IMG/VR virus record: IMGVR_UViG_3300034072_000742
Coordinates: 1-35,669 of that record
DNA: 35,669 nt
From: a virus
Reading direction: 5' to 3' (one strand)
Under the pieces are notes generated by a model. It was not told where the DNA came from. It searched no databases and saw only the letters and a list, made by a program, of their open reading frames with translations. Of the stretch, positions 7,610 to 15,691 are shown in pieces. The first letter of the stretch is position 1, and each line of letters opens with the position of its first letter. The translations under genes were made by a program, and so were the position numbers.

Positions 7610-8143
7610 ATGAGCACAATTGGACTATATGCAGGATCCTTTGATCCCATGACACGGGGACATTTGGATATCTTGAGCAAAGCAGCTCAGACCTTTGATA
7701 CAGTCCATGTGGCAGTTGGTCGCAATGCTACCAAAAAGGGCTTCTTTGATGTAGAAACCCGAATCGTACTGATGAAGCAGGCTGTCAATGAATGGGAGAA
7801 TCCCATTCTCAAACAGGCAGTTGAAATGGGTCGTTTGACGTTTGGTCGATATGAAGGAATCAGTATTATCAAATATGCCAACCATATTGGTGCCACTCAC
7901 ATTGTTAGGGGCCTCCGCCAGGCGGGCGACTTCAATGATGAGTTTGCTTTGACAGGTGCCGCTGCCTATTTGGATGGCAATATTATCTTTACCCATTTTA
8001 TTGGTAAGGAAAAATATCTGCATGTTTCAAGTAGCACTGCTCGTGAACTAGCCAGTCTGGATGAAGATATCAGCTGGCTAGTCACCCCTAGCGTTGAAAA
8101 AGCTCTCGAGGATGAGTTTGCTGCTCGCAGACTCAACAGGTAA
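7610..8143 (+). CDS. coaD: Phosphopantetheine adenylyltransferase
   Basis: 177 aa, slightly longer than bacterial CoaD (about 160). The nucleotidyltransferase motif is GSFDPMTRGH (His18), followed by IVRGLRQAGDF (98-108) and SSSTARELASLDEDISWLVTP (140-160), all in CoaD order. The enzyme adenylates 4'-phosphopantetheine to dephospho-CoA, the penultimate step of CoA synthesis. ATG 7610 is preferred, with GGAGAG upstream; a TTG 18 nt earlier is less likely. It is on the plus strand against a minus-strand background with its own promoter, and its stop abuts the next ORF. Its use to a phage is unclear: it may boost CoA or act on a related substrate. Confidence 0.9.
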   Translation: MSTIGLYAGSFDPMTRGHLDILSKAAQTFDTVHVAVGRNATKKGFFDVETRIVLMKQAVNEWENPILKQAVEMGRLTFGRYEGISIIKYANHIGATHIVRGLRQAGDFNDEFALTGAAAYLDGNIIFTHFIGKEKYLHVSSSTARELASLDEDISWLVTPSVEKALEDEFAARRLNR

Positions 8144-8332
8144 ATGGAAAGATTTCTCCTCATTTTTCTAGCTATCTTTTTGCTAGTAACCATCTGCTTG
8201 GCTATCCAGATTCAGATAGGTCATAAAAGAGATCTCAATTATCCAGCACGTATATTGATATTCTTGTTGACCCTATTGATGATCTTTACGTTCTATCACG
8301 TCAACCAAAGTCTGCTCACGCTGGTTGATTAG
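8144..8332 (+). CDS. Small two-helix membrane protein, 62 aa
   Basis: ATG immediately follows the coaD stop (TAAATG), so translation is coupled. The sequence is two hydrophobic segments (about 4-22 and 36-53) separated by a basic loop GHKRDLNYPARI, a hairpin topology. Size and topology would fit a small holin-like or membrane-modulating protein, but nothing confirms this. The last ~60 nt overlap the convergent gene 8273-8542. Confidence 0.6.
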   Translation: MERFLLIFLAIFLLVTICLAIQIQIGHKRDLNYPARILIFLLTLLMIFTFYHVNQSLLTLVD

Positions 8333-8542
8333 AGAAATCATCTCCTGCCTCGTAAGGTCACCAAACCATTTGCGAGGATTACCACAACAAAAATTAGAGC
8401 AGGGATGCGGTGTTACCGCTGATCTACGAATCCAACCTGTGCGGTCCTCTGCGTGACCCCACCAACCAAGAGCGCTCGCGCGACGTTCCGCACGAGCAAT
8501 AGCGCGCTCACGTTGAGCACGTCTCCAAGACCTATTTCGCAT
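8273..8542 (-). CDS. Small basic protein with CGNPRK motif, 89 aa
   Basis: ATG at 8542 preceded by GGAGGT at 6 nt. The N-terminus is very arginine-rich (MRNRSWRRAQRERAIARAER) and the C-terminal part has CSNFCCGNPRKWFGDLTRQE. A short His/Cys-rich CGNPR(K/R) family of bacteria and phages has this layout and probably binds nucleic acid or zinc. Function is not established. Overlaps convergently with the end of 8144-8332. Confidence 0.75.
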   Translation of the reverse strand: MRNRSWRRAQRERAIARAERRASALGWWGHAEDRTGWIRRSAVTPHPCSNFCCGNPRKWFGDLTRQEMISLINQREQTLVDVIERKDHQ

Positions 8543-8563
8543 GTTTACCTCCACACGCCTAGG

Positions 8564-8585
8564 CCCCAGCGTTAATTCGCCGGGG
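8564..8585 (-). terminator. Hairpin between the phosphoesterase and CGNPRK genes
   Basis: On the minus strand CCCCGGCG pairs with CGCTGGGG (one G-U in RNA) around a 6-nt AT loop. No U tract; may be a processing or partial termination signal. Confidence 0.5.
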
Positions 8586-8629
8586 TCAGGGCATGTTGGG
8601 AGGTCTAAGTTCCTTGATTTCCATATTGT

Positions 8630-9502
8630 CTACTTAGTGGAAATGTCGATTTGAGTCAAGGTAAAGGGTGGATTTTCCCTTGGATAGCCGCGAGCATTAT
8701 TGGCGTATATCACGCCCTCGATTTCTCGCATCTGACGATGATGAGTGTGTCCATATATCCAAAGTTTGATTTTGTTTTTGGAGTCTGCTTGGATTACCTG
8801 GTCGAGCGCAGTGTTTACATAGCTGGGAGTAAGAGTATTCCAAACAATATCTCCTACCTTCCATTCCATGAGATCCGCCCTTGGACTCATGTGAGTGGTA
8901 ACCACGATAGCATGAATGGATTCGTCTTCACCGGCAATTCTTACTTGTTCGGCAAGATTGATAGCTTGGGTAGCGGCCAGACTTTCAACCGTAGAACCGT
9001 TGAAATCCAAAAAGCGAGAATCGTTGGAATATTGATTCCAAGCCCGCTTGGCAGTGAAATCGCTGATTCCTTGGTCTTCATAAGCTCTAAAATTATACCA
9101 GCCGGTACTACCAAAGAAAGCCACCCCATCTAGAGTAAAGCTGTTATCGTCCTTTAGATAATGAACATTATCCAAGCGACTCAATTGATTAGACAAAAAT
9201 TCCATACCATGGTCAATCGACATATCATTATCATAATGATCGTGATTGCCTTCAACTACTACCACATGCTCATATTCAGCAGATGCTGCTTCAATTACCT
9301 GGATAGTAGTGATAAGATTGTTGGATATATCACCAGCAATTACTAAGACCCGACTATCTGGATTCTTATATTCTCTCCAATCAATATAAAGAAACAGAGA
9401 CTCGTAAGGTTCACCTGACCACTTACGACTATTGGGATCATGAAGTCGAGTCTGATTGTGCCAAGCGTCAACATGAAGGTCAGAGCAGAAATCTATTTTC
9501 AT
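8630..9502 (-). CDS. Calcineurin-like metallophosphoesterase
   Basis: 290 aa with the full metal-binding series: DLHVD (residues 7-11), AGDISNN, EGNHDHYDND, THMSP and GHTHHR. These define the two-metal phosphoesterase fold; substrate could be nucleic acid, cyclic nucleotide or phosphoprotein. Start overlaps the stop of 9499-9717 as ATGA, so it is the last gene of a coupled set 10181 to 8630. Confidence 0.85.
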   Translation of the reverse strand: MKIDFCSDLHVDAWHNQTRLHDPNSRKWSGEPYESLFLYIDWREYKNPDSRVLVIAGDISNNLITTIQVIEAASAEYEHVVVVEGNHDHYDNDMSIDHGMEFLSNQLSRLDNVHYLKDDNSFTLDGVAFFGSTGWYNFRAYEDQGISDFTAKRAWNQYSNDSRFLDFNGSTVESLAATQAINLAEQVRIAGEDESIHAIVVTTHMSPRADLMEWKVGDIVWNTLTPSYVNTALDQVIQADSKNKIKLWIYGHTHHRQMREIEGVIYANNARGYPRENPPFTLTQIDISTK

Positions 9503-9717
9503 TTGAAAGATCCCCCGCCTATGACAACTTCAGTTACTTCCTTGGCTTTCGAGAGCTCGTTTATTTCCCTCAATAGTTCGTTTTCTCTAACCAACATCAG
9601 GGAAAGCTCATTTGAAAGATCTTGAGCTTGATCCATTGTCATAGAAAATGCCACTGAACGTGATCGACTCTTCTGGCGCACTGAATCAATGAAACGTCTT
9701 ATAACCTGATAGTTCAC
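9499..9717 (-). CDS. Small helical protein, 72 aa
   Basis: GTG start at 9717 overlaps the stop of the preceding gene (GTGA). Basic N-terminus (RQKSRSRS) followed by a heptad-like helix LSNELSLMLVRENELLREINEL that probably forms a coiled coil. Function unknown. Confidence 0.65.
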   Translation of the reverse strand: MNYQVIRRFIDSVRQKSRSRSVAFSMTMDQAQDLSNELSLMLVRENELLREINELSKAKEVTEVVIGGGSFK

Positions 9718-10181
9718 TTGTCTTGCCCCACCGATAAGTTGGCTTGAGTATTCAGCATACTAATGTGGTTGCTGAGTTCCAGTTTGTTACGAAAAGGTCC
9801 AACTGACTCGTATTGTTTGGTGGTACTTTCTTTGGGACAATATGCGATTGTCCAACCGTTGGGGAATTTCAAACCCCAATATCCCGCAGCAAATATCATT
9901 CTACCACCAGTGGTATACAGTGGTGGCTTCTCGCTTTGGATCACAATATGTTCATGTTTGACTGGATAGCCATTTATCTGGCTAACTTCATTGTCTTCTT
10001 GTCGCTGTTCCAGAGACAACTTGCCAAACTTCTTTTCAACCGCCTGGTAATCTTCAAATTCAAGACGACTAGAAGGGCTCATAAAAAGATAGCCCTCGTC
10101 GGTTTTAAACAAAAGACCTGAAGATCCAGATGTCGTGCGAATAATCCAGCTATTGCTGGTGAGTTGGAGCATTTTGCTCAT
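9714..10181 (-). CDS. Conserved phage hypothetical protein, 155 aa
   Basis: Contains NSWIIRTTSGSSGLLFKT, an FAAGYWGLKFPNGWTIAYCP segment and ESVGPFRNKLEL. I recognise the pattern as a conserved hypothetical of T4-like phages but know no function. Strong ribosome site GGAGG at 8 nt, and promoter 10196-10223. Confidence 0.8.
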   Translation of the reverse strand: MSKMLQLTSNSWIIRTTSGSSGLLFKTDEGYLFMSPSSRLEFEDYQAVEKKFGKLSLEQRQEDNEVSQINGYPVKHEHIVIQSEKPPLYTTGGRMIFAAGYWGLKFPNGWTIAYCPKESTTKQYESVGPFRNKLELSNHISMLNTQANLSVGQDK

Positions 10182-10195
10182 TGAGTCCTCCAGTT

Positions 10196-10223
10196 ATTAT
10201 ATCTATCCTAACAGATATAACAA
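10196..10223 (-). promoter_or_regulatory. sigma70-like promoter for 8630-10181
   Basis: TTGTTA (10223-10218), 16-nt spacer, perfect TATAAT (10201-10196) on the minus strand. Confidence 0.6.
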
Positions 10224-10239
10224 CCAGAGTTCAATAAAA

Positions 10240-10566
10240 TCATGGATTCAAGGTGGGTGGAATGTCTTGACCAGTTGCTAGATACGCCGCATGAAAAATG
10301 GCTCTAGTCTGATCTCTAGTCGTGTTGGTATCCAATATGCCTCGAACAATCAAAGCGCATTGAATAAACCCAATCCAACGACCAGTCTTATCAACAGGAT
10401 TCTGTTGATTCCGGTCCATTCCAGTTTCTACCAGCCAGAGTAAATGGTCATAGTTGACTTCATCTACTATCGGGGTGTTTCTGATAAGCTCTTCATTATC
10501 AATGATGACAGTTCTCAATTCCGTCATCACCTGCATCTGAGCATCACGAACTTCTTGGAGTATCAT
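10240..10566 (-). CDS. Conserved phage hypothetical protein, 108 aa
   Basis: Helical protein with DKTGRWIGFIQCALIVRGIL in the centre. The ATG overlaps the upstream stop (ATGA at 10563-10566). No enzymatic motif recognised. Confidence 0.75.
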   Translation of the reverse strand: MILQEVRDAQMQVMTELRTVIIDNEELIRNTPIVDEVNYDHLLWLVETGMDRNQQNPVDKTGRWIGFIQCALIVRGILDTNTTRDQTRAIFHAAYLATGQDIPPTLNP

Positions 10567-10994
10567 TTTGGCTCAATGCTTTCGGCGGGACGATAGTAGC
10601 GACCAGCTGTCTTACCATCCAGACGATGTTCGTCATTTTTATCATTGGCCCAAGCACTTACAATGAAGCCCTCTCTAGCCAAAACGTAGGAATAATCGTA
10701 ATCTTCGCTTAGGTTATGAACTCTGATGAGCATCTTTTGGATCTTGTTTAACGAGATACCAGACTCATTTATCTGTTCATAAATCTCCACAAGAGTGTTG
10801 TTGGGATGAAAAATTTCTTCCCTCGAGGGAAGAGGAATGATACCACGACGATCTTCCATAAGCTGCTCAGCAGCATGGAAAGTGACATCTACTTCCTTGA
10901 TCTGGCTAACAAACTCGGCACACATTTCACCAACGTTCTCGGGGAAGAAAATCTTATTATGATAACAGCGAAGATTGATACGTGGCTTAGCCAT
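10563..10994 (-). CDS. Hypothetical protein, 143 aa
   Basis: ATG at 10994 begins MAKPRINLRCYH, 4 nt past the CYTH stop; a longer frame (to 11087) would only read through the CYTH gene out of frame. Contains a tyrosine-rich DYDYSYVLAREGF and a C-terminal AGRYYRPAE. Function unknown. Confidence 0.65.
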   Translation of the reverse strand: MAKPRINLRCYHNKIFFPENVGEMCAEFVSQIKEVDVTFHAAEQLMEDRRGIIPLPSREEIFHPNNTLVEIYEQINESGISLNKIQKMLIRVHNLSEDYDYSYVLAREGFIVSAWANDKNDEHRLDGKTAGRYYRPAESIEPK

Positions 10995-10998
10995 AAAA

Positions 10999-11565
10999 TT
11001 AGGCGATCTCCTTGAGCAGTTGTATGACTTTAGAACGTTCACACAACTTGCGATTCTTGAACCGACCGTCATCTTCTGGTACGGCAAAAGTCAGATACTC
11101 TTTTACCAGCGGATGAAGTCGATCGGGAGGTCCTGCGTTGGCAGGCACCTCAAACTCCGCCATGGCAAGGTAGATACCTTTTTGGTCTCGGAAAAAGTCA
11201 ATCTCCCAAACACCTGAAGTATTATTACATGGAAGTAGAAATCGTGTCTTTATAATTTTATGATCTGCTTCATCCCAAGCAAGATCAAAATCTTCCTTGG
11301 AGATCTCACTTTCAATCTCCAAACATCCTGGTTGATTGGTCAGATCATGCTTATAAGTGAATATGCGTTCAGTCTTGGGTTCATCTTGAAGTTTACCTTG
11401 GTAAATCTGCCAAGTTTTCAAACGAACTCTGCCACCCCTGCTGAGATATCCTTGCTGGATATCTACCTTGCCAGTAATAAGCCCAGGGGTGTCAATTGGG
11501 CTTAGTCTAGCCCAAAGTTCTTCAGCATCTCGAAGGACATACTTAAATTCACGTTCAATTGGCAT
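10999..11565 (-). CDS. CYTH-domain protein (triphosphatase / adenylate cyclase superfamily)
   Basis: 188 aa. The N-terminal EREFKY is the ExExK signature; QQGYLS, GRVRLKT, EIESEIS and MAEFEVP continue the tunnel-fold beta strands lined by charged residues. CYTH enzymes hydrolyse or cyclise triphosphates (inorganic triphosphate, thiamine triphosphate, ATP, RNA 5' ends). Which one applies here cannot be said. ATG 11565 follows GGAGG. Confidence 0.8.
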   Translation of the reverse strand: MPIEREFKYVLRDAEELWARLSPIDTPGLITGKVDIQQGYLSRGGRVRLKTWQIYQGKLQDEPKTERIFTYKHDLTNQPGCLEIESEISKEDFDLAWDEADHKIIKTRFLLPCNNTSGVWEIDFFRDQKGIYLAMAEFEVPANAGPPDRLHPLVKEYLTFAVPEDDGRFKNRKLCERSKVIQLLKEIA

Positions 11566-11638
11566 TTGCGTCCTCCGTCCCTGTGAGTGTCATATGGGAC
11601 CTGTAAAATCTTACGTCAATCCCTGTAGCATCACCTCT

Positions 11639-12685
11639 CTAAGAATTTGTATAGGGTGCCTGTAGAAGAGCAGCATACTCGTTGGGGTTCTTGGATAGAT
11701 TGACAAGCGCCATCTCCTCACAGAACTTTAAGAACCAAATTCCAACGCCGGATTTCTTTGGCTGCTGAACAGCTTCAAGGATAACGGCATCCAAAAGTTG
11801 CTTGATCTCTTCGGGTTGTTGACGAAGATCAATTAGCGTCTGATTTCGACGATAGGCGTCTTGGACTTTGACAATATTACCCTCATGGTCTTCCCATTCG
11901 TCGTTCATGAACAGGGTCCAGTCGTATCCTCTACCGGCACGGTCTTCGTATGCCTCTTTGATACCGGGCTTTTTGGAGGATCCATTCTCTCGCACACCAG
12001 GCTTGGCACTCATGATATTGTCTGAGGCATCACCTCTGATACATTTCTTAAACAGTTCATATTCAGGGTCGGGAGGACTGATATATTCAGTTGTCTTCTT
12101 CTTGACCTCGCGAACCTTACCATTCTTACCAATGACCTTTTCCGTAATGGTCTTTTCCTTGGCAGCAGGCTGGTCCTTTTCATCAAGAACAAAATCCTTG
12201 GTGATGGTCCACTGTTTGACGCCGTCGTAGATCTTCACGTTATCAGCTAGTAGCTGATAAAAATCACTGTCACCGGAAAAAATGATGTGCTGGTCATTGG
12301 GATGAAGGTCAATCCATCGAGCAATAAAGTCATCAGCTTCACAACCAACAGACTCAAGAACTGTCACATTGGTTCTCTTGCGAAGAAACTCAACAAGATG
12401 CTTCATTGTGTCAAAATAAAGCTCGTCCTCTTCTCGTTCACTTTTGGTCTTCAAAGCATCTTGGACGCGACGGTGAGCCTTGTAATCTGGATAGATTTCT
12501 CGTCTCCAAGAACTCTTATCCAACGCCACCACAATGTGATCAGCCCCAAATTTACGCCAGATCTGACGCAAGCTGTTGAAACAAATATGTAGAGCCATTC
12601 CTGCTTTGGTAGCAGCGTCACCAGTGGTTACATGCTTGCAACGATGAAAAAGGTTACTGGCGTCCACAAGAGCATACGTTGCCAT
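11639..12685 (-). CDS. RNase H/FEN-like 5' nuclease (T4 Rnh type), hybrid 5' end
   Basis: 348 aa. PIN-like metal ligands are visible in VDASNL (Asp8), ALDKSSWRREIYPDYKAHR, ESVGCEADDF and GDSDFYQLL; RGDASDNI marks the helix-hairpin-helix that binds DNA. Such enzymes remove RNA primers and 5' flaps at the lagging strand with the T4-like polymerase and clamp. The ATG overlaps the stop of the GIY-YIG gene upstream (TAATG) and relies on AAGGAAA inside it. The first 12 codons nearly duplicate those at the start of that gene, with almost every codon changed, so this gene's 5' end appears to have been replaced. Somewhat longer than T4 RNase H (305 aa). Confidence 0.88.
   Translation of the reverse strand: MATYALVDASNLFHRCKHVTTGDAATKAGMALHICFNSLRQIWRKFGADHIVVALDKSSWRREIYPDYKAHRRVQDALKTKSEREEDELYFDTMKHLVEFLRKRTNVTVLESVGCEADDFIARWIDLHPNDQHIIFSGDSDFYQLLADNVKIYDGVKQWTITKDFVLDEKDQPAAKEKTITEKVIGKNGKVREVKKKTTEYISPPDPEYELFKKCIRGDASDNIMSAKPGVRENGSSKKPGIKEAYEDRAGRGYDWTLFMNDEWEDHEGNIVKVQDAYRRNQTLIDLRQQPEEIKQLLDAVILEAVQQPKKSGVGIWFLKFCEEMALVNLSKNPNEYAALLQAPYTNS
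12650..12685 (-). repeat. Recoded copy of the nuclease's first 12 codons
   Basis: Encodes MATYALVDASNL. The second copy at 13399-13434 encodes MATYAIVDASNL. The two match at 22 of 36 bases, and ten of twelve codons differ while eleven of twelve residues agree. Confidence 0.85.
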
Positions 12686-13434
12686 TATTTTCTTTCCTTA
12701 TTTCTTTTGGTTTTCCAGGCTTTCTTTGCAGCTTCAGATCTTTTAATTCTTAGCTCTTCGGGATCCATGGCTTCTTGCTTTGCCTTTCTAGTGGCTACTA
12801 TCATCGCCACTACTTCAGGTGGACGCGGTCTTCCACTTTGGCTCAACGATCTTTTCAAATTAGACTCAGAAGTCTGAGTTTTGCCGATATGTGATTCACT
12901 TAGTTTGCGTCTATATTCTTCTGAGAGAGTCTTACCCTTGTTCCAAGGAACGCTCCCTTTCATCCTCTGACTGAGTTTCTCACGATATTCAGGTGATCTC
13001 TTTTTGCCGGTATTAGCAATACTAATAGCTGCCTTCTTCGCGTCAGAACAGGGAATGCCGGCGGTCCCACCGTCGCCACCTTCAGTTAGATTGGTTAGAT
13101 TACCTGAGTGGTTGTTGAGTCGGCCTAGGCGCAGGATAACATTGGTCTCGTAGGCAAGTGCCTCTTCCTCAGTATCAAAATATTCGAGGATGCTAACTTT
13201 GGGCTCTAGGCCTCTACCCTTGATCTTTCGTATTCTAGATTCTTTAAGCGGGTTACAACCCGCTGACTTATGACCCTTTACATGGGTCCATGCCCTTCCG
13301 TTCTTACCTTTTCCTATATAGAAGGGCTGGTAGGTGAATTCTTCAGAATGTAAAGACGGGTCAAGCAGAGCGTAGACATAGAATCGATCCACTTCTACTA
13401 AATTGGATGCGTCTACTATTGCGTAGGTAGCCAT
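12685..13434 (-). CDS. GIY-YIG homing endonuclease fused to the nuclease gene's original start
   Basis: 249 aa. After 12 residues captured from the host nuclease, the catalytic module reads FYVYALLDP then FYIGKGKNGRAWTH, the GIY-YIG core of the SegF/LEM-3-like type, with a conserved glutamate in YETNVILRLG. The C-terminal half holds NUMOD3-like DNA-binding repeats (GKKRSPEYREKLSQRMKG, PWNKGKTLSEEYRRKLSESH) and a basic tail. It uses the strong ribosome site AGGAG that must once have served the nuclease. The stop overlaps the nuclease ATG by one base. It probably cleaves an intron-less, uninvaded nuclease gene near codon 12; site preference is inferred. Confidence 0.9.
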   Translation of the reverse strand: MATYAIVDASNLVEVDRFYVYALLDPSLHSEEFTYQPFYIGKGKNGRAWTHVKGHKSAGCNPLKESRIRKIKGRGLEPKVSILEYFDTEEEALAYETNVILRLGRLNNHSGNLTNLTEGGDGGTAGIPCSDAKKAAISIANTGKKRSPEYREKLSQRMKGSVPWNKGKTLSEEYRRKLSESHIGKTQTSESNLKRSLSQSGRPRPPEVVAMIVATRKAKQEAMDPEELRIKRSEAAKKAWKTKRNKERK

Positions 13435-13491
13435 TTGAATCTCCTGATTATCCGTTATCTTAACATCAAGAGAAGTCAGAAATCATTATTC

Positions 13492-14346
13492 TTAGCTGTA
13501 TTCTGTCAATCCATCATCGCGCTTGGTGCGACTAACCCCTGCCATTGGCATCGGATCTGAGGATCCATCATCAATATCTAGTGGATTATCAATGTTAAGC
13601 ATTTGGCGCATGGCTTCTTCAAACCATTTGTCTACTATCTCGTCCGGGGTGACGCCAGACCAGCCTTTGCTTTCCAGGAACTGAATAAAGTATTCATTCC
13701 AATCTAGCTCAATGACCATCTGGGTGTTTTCGCCGCGAATAGTATGATCAGCACCGATGACATTAAACCAAGGTTCTCTTAGAAGAGTAGCCACTTCCTT
13801 GTCGTGCTCGTTTTCAGTTATATTTCCAAACTTGAGCTCTAATCCAAGCTGAGCAATCTTGTAGTCAATGGATGATTTGTCATCAAACTTCATGTCTAGA
13901 AGTTCGTGCTCTGCTTGCTCTTCAGTCTTATGACCAAATCTGACATCCAGTTTGAGCTTATCTCTTTTGTAAGACTCAGTTTCTTTGTTGTCGTAGGACA
14001 ATTCAAAAAGCTTGTATTCCAGCTCTTCCAAGCTGAGTTTGCCAAACTTATGGAGGTATTTGGCTATCGCGCGCTCGCGGTCCGTCTCATTGAGATTGAC
14101 ATCATTTTCAATCAAGCCAAGACCATAATCAAACTCACCAATCTTATGATAGCGATAGTCTAGTCTGAGTTTGTCGGTGCGATATGCCTTGGTATCCTTG
14201 TCTTCATGGTCAATATCTAGAAGACGGTAGGCCAGATCCTCGCCATCCCAATAGTATTCAGCCTCGGCAACCTTACGAAGAGAGCCTGCTAGTCCCCAGT
14301 GAGCGGGCCAAAAGCCAAAAGGAATGATGCGTTTGATCTTAGCCAT
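13492..14346 (-). CDS. Conserved phage protein with three ~40-aa repeats, 284 aa
   Basis: Residues about 40-79, 111-150 and 147-186 are variants of one unit: hydrophobic-rich start, DK/NK, then Y(K/R)xDKLxLDxRFG and an acidic end. The C-terminal region contains LREPW, LDWNEYFIQFLESKGWSG and DEIVDKWFEE. Conserved in T4-like phages as far as I recall; no function known. It lies upstream of the endonuclease-invaded nuclease gene. Confidence 0.75.
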   Translation of the reverse strand: MAKIKRIIPFGFWPAHWGLAGSLRKVAEAEYYWDGEDLAYRLLDIDHEDKDTKAYRTDKLRLDYRYHKIGEFDYGLGLIENDVNLNETDRERAIAKYLHKFGKLSLEELEYKLFELSYDNKETESYKRDKLKLDVRFGHKTEEQAEHELLDMKFDDKSSIDYKIAQLGLELKFGNITENEHDKEVATLLREPWFNVIGADHTIRGENTQMVIELDWNEYFIQFLESKGWSGVTPDEIVDKWFEEAMRQMLNIDNPLDIDDGSSDPMPMAGVSRTKRDDGLTEYS

Positions 14347-14355
14347 ATTAACCTC

Positions 14356-14886
14356 TTATGTTATCTGAGTATTTAATCCAATGATATTCAATATCTGGGT
14401 GATGCGATCCACCTCGGGGTCATTGGTCACTCTATGATAATCAATCGATTTGGCATCTAGAAAGTTCTTGATAGCATCATCGACCTCTATTGCCTGTTCA
14501 GCAGTTTGGTTTCGACCAGTAGGCTGATAAGCAAAATCTCTACCAATCAAAAAGTTATGATTTTCGTAGGAATTCCAGACTTCCATTAGGAATGTATCAA
14601 AGGTAGAAAAGTAGTCATCAGATTTATAAATGAGCCCAAGCGGCAATGGACTATCGGTTATTACAAATTCAACCTGTTCGCTCAGACGTTGAATTCTGCG
14701 ATTCTGCTTTGCCAAGATATATAGCTGATCAGTCAAGACATTTTGACGCTTCTCCCACGTCATATCCTTGGCATACTCGGTTACTAGCTCTACTTCCACT
14801 TGGCGCTTCTTCATTTCAAAGAATAGCCCTGCGGCGGTGGTGGATTTACCAGCACCAGGTCCACCCCATATATTGATAACTTTCAT
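14356..14886 (-). CDS. P-loop kinase / ATPase of the NadR-like AAA_28 group
   Basis: 176 aa. Walker A GGPGAGKST (8-16); EYAKDMTWEKR, DQLYILAKQNRRIQRL and FVITDSPLPLGLIY follow the pattern of nicotinamide riboside kinase-like domains. It probably phosphorylates a nucleoside or nucleotide; the substrate cannot be read. ATG 14886 is preceded by GAGGG and is preferred over a longer frame crossing the palindrome at 14904-14933. Confidence 0.75.
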   Translation of the reverse strand: MKVINIWGGPGAGKSTTAAGLFFEMKKRQVEVELVTEYAKDMTWEKRQNVLTDQLYILAKQNRRIQRLSEQVEFVITDSPLPLGLIYKSDDYFSTFDTFLMEVWNSYENHNFLIGRDFAYQPTGRNQTAEQAIEVDDAIKNFLDAKSIDYHRVTNDPEVDRITQILNIIGLNTQIT

Positions 14887-14903
14887 CTTGAACCCTCTTG
14901 AAA

Positions 14904-14933
14904 TAACAGGTGGGACCATGGTCCCACCTGTTA
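14904..14933 (-). terminator. Perfect 30-bp palindrome, probable terminator
   Basis: The two 15-base halves (TAACAGGTGGGACCA and its complement) match exactly; on the minus strand it is followed by TTTC. It lies 7 nt past the stop of 14941-15207. Confidence 0.65.
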
Positions 14934-14940
14934 CTTTGTA

Positions 14941-15207
14941 TTATTCTGGATCTGGAATCTGAGTAGCTTCCGCTAGGGTCTCAAACCATGGCTGCTGTAG
15001 CCTGGTTTCCAGGCTGGCCATCTCGTCCAAAAATACCTGTCTAGCCACTGGTGTTTCAGTCTGATATACTGGGATTTCTAGACCTGCTTGTGACGTGGCA
15101 AAAAGCGTACCAGTCATAAGATCATTTGGAATATCAACCACAGTAGCTGACAGATAATATCCGTCGATCAGATATGATCTGATCCTTCTAATTGTCTCGA
15201 GAATCAT
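14941..15207 (-). CDS. Hypothetical protein, 88 aa
   Basis: Start ATG at 15207 overlaps the upstream stop (TGATG). Mixed beta then helix, ending in PDPE. Function unknown; coupled to 15207-15461. Confidence 0.6.
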   Translation of the reverse strand: MILETIRRIRSYLIDGYYLSATVVDIPNDLMTGTLFATSQAGLEIPVYQTETPVARQVFLDEMASLETRLQQPWFETLAEATQIPDPE

Positions 15208-15461
15208 CACTTCACCCCACTAGGATCAAAAATCTGATGGCCGACACCGGCCACAAAGATGCCTGTGGCAGTCGCCACTTTTTCCGCCTGGATAGCGGAC
15301 ATTACTGGAGTCAACTCATAACGCTGACCTGACTTAGAGATTGCGGTAACACGCGCCGAAGAACGACGAATGTCAGGTAGATTGATTACCCTTTCGGTAA
15401 CCACGGCTTCGACCTCATCTGCGAGGAGTTCGCCATTCATAGTCTTAATGGTATTTGCCAT
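15207..15461 (-). CDS. Hypothetical protein, 84 aa
   Basis: ATG at 15461 with GGAAA upstream; a TTG 12 nt earlier is less likely. Contains RVTAISKSGQRYELTPVM, which suggests a beta-rich fold. Function unknown. Confidence 0.6.
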   Translation of the reverse strand: MANTIKTMNGELLADEVEAVVTERVINLPDIRRSSARVTAISKSGQRYELTPVMSAIQAEKVATATGIFVAGVGHQIFDPSGVK

Positions 15462-15478
15462 CTTATTTTCCAATCATG

Positions 15479-15691
15479 TTAGAATTTGGTATACGGAGCC
15501 GTTGCTAGTTCTTGAAGAAAGGCAAGGTAGTCCTTTTCTGAATCAAACTCGAGTTCGATCAAACCATTATGGCTAGTGACCGGATCGTGATAATGAACTT
15601 TTGCCTCTACCTTTTCAAATACATCGAAAGAATGAGTGATTCTATGTATTTGAGAAACTAATATAGTGAAATTATCAGTAACTAGAAACAT
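15479..15691 (-). CDS. Hypothetical protein, 70 aa, distant FKL-family candidate
   Basis: The segment LIELEFDSEKDYLAFLQEL resembles the C-terminal module of the 19998-20420 protein, without the FKL core. Its ribosome site (TTAGGAG) lies inside the 5' end of the divergent endonuclease frame, which suggests that the endonuclease really starts at 15707. Confidence 0.6.
   Translation of the reverse strand: MFLVTDNFTILVSQIHRITHSFDVFEKVEAKVHYHDPVTSHNGLIELEFDSEKDYLAFLQELATAPYTKF

Noticed and set aside
12685-13434. Group I intron or intein in the 5' nuclease gene
   Set aside because: The endonuclease has its own stop and the nuclease its own start; no intein splice residues or intron core is visible, and the duplicated codons make splicing unnecessary.
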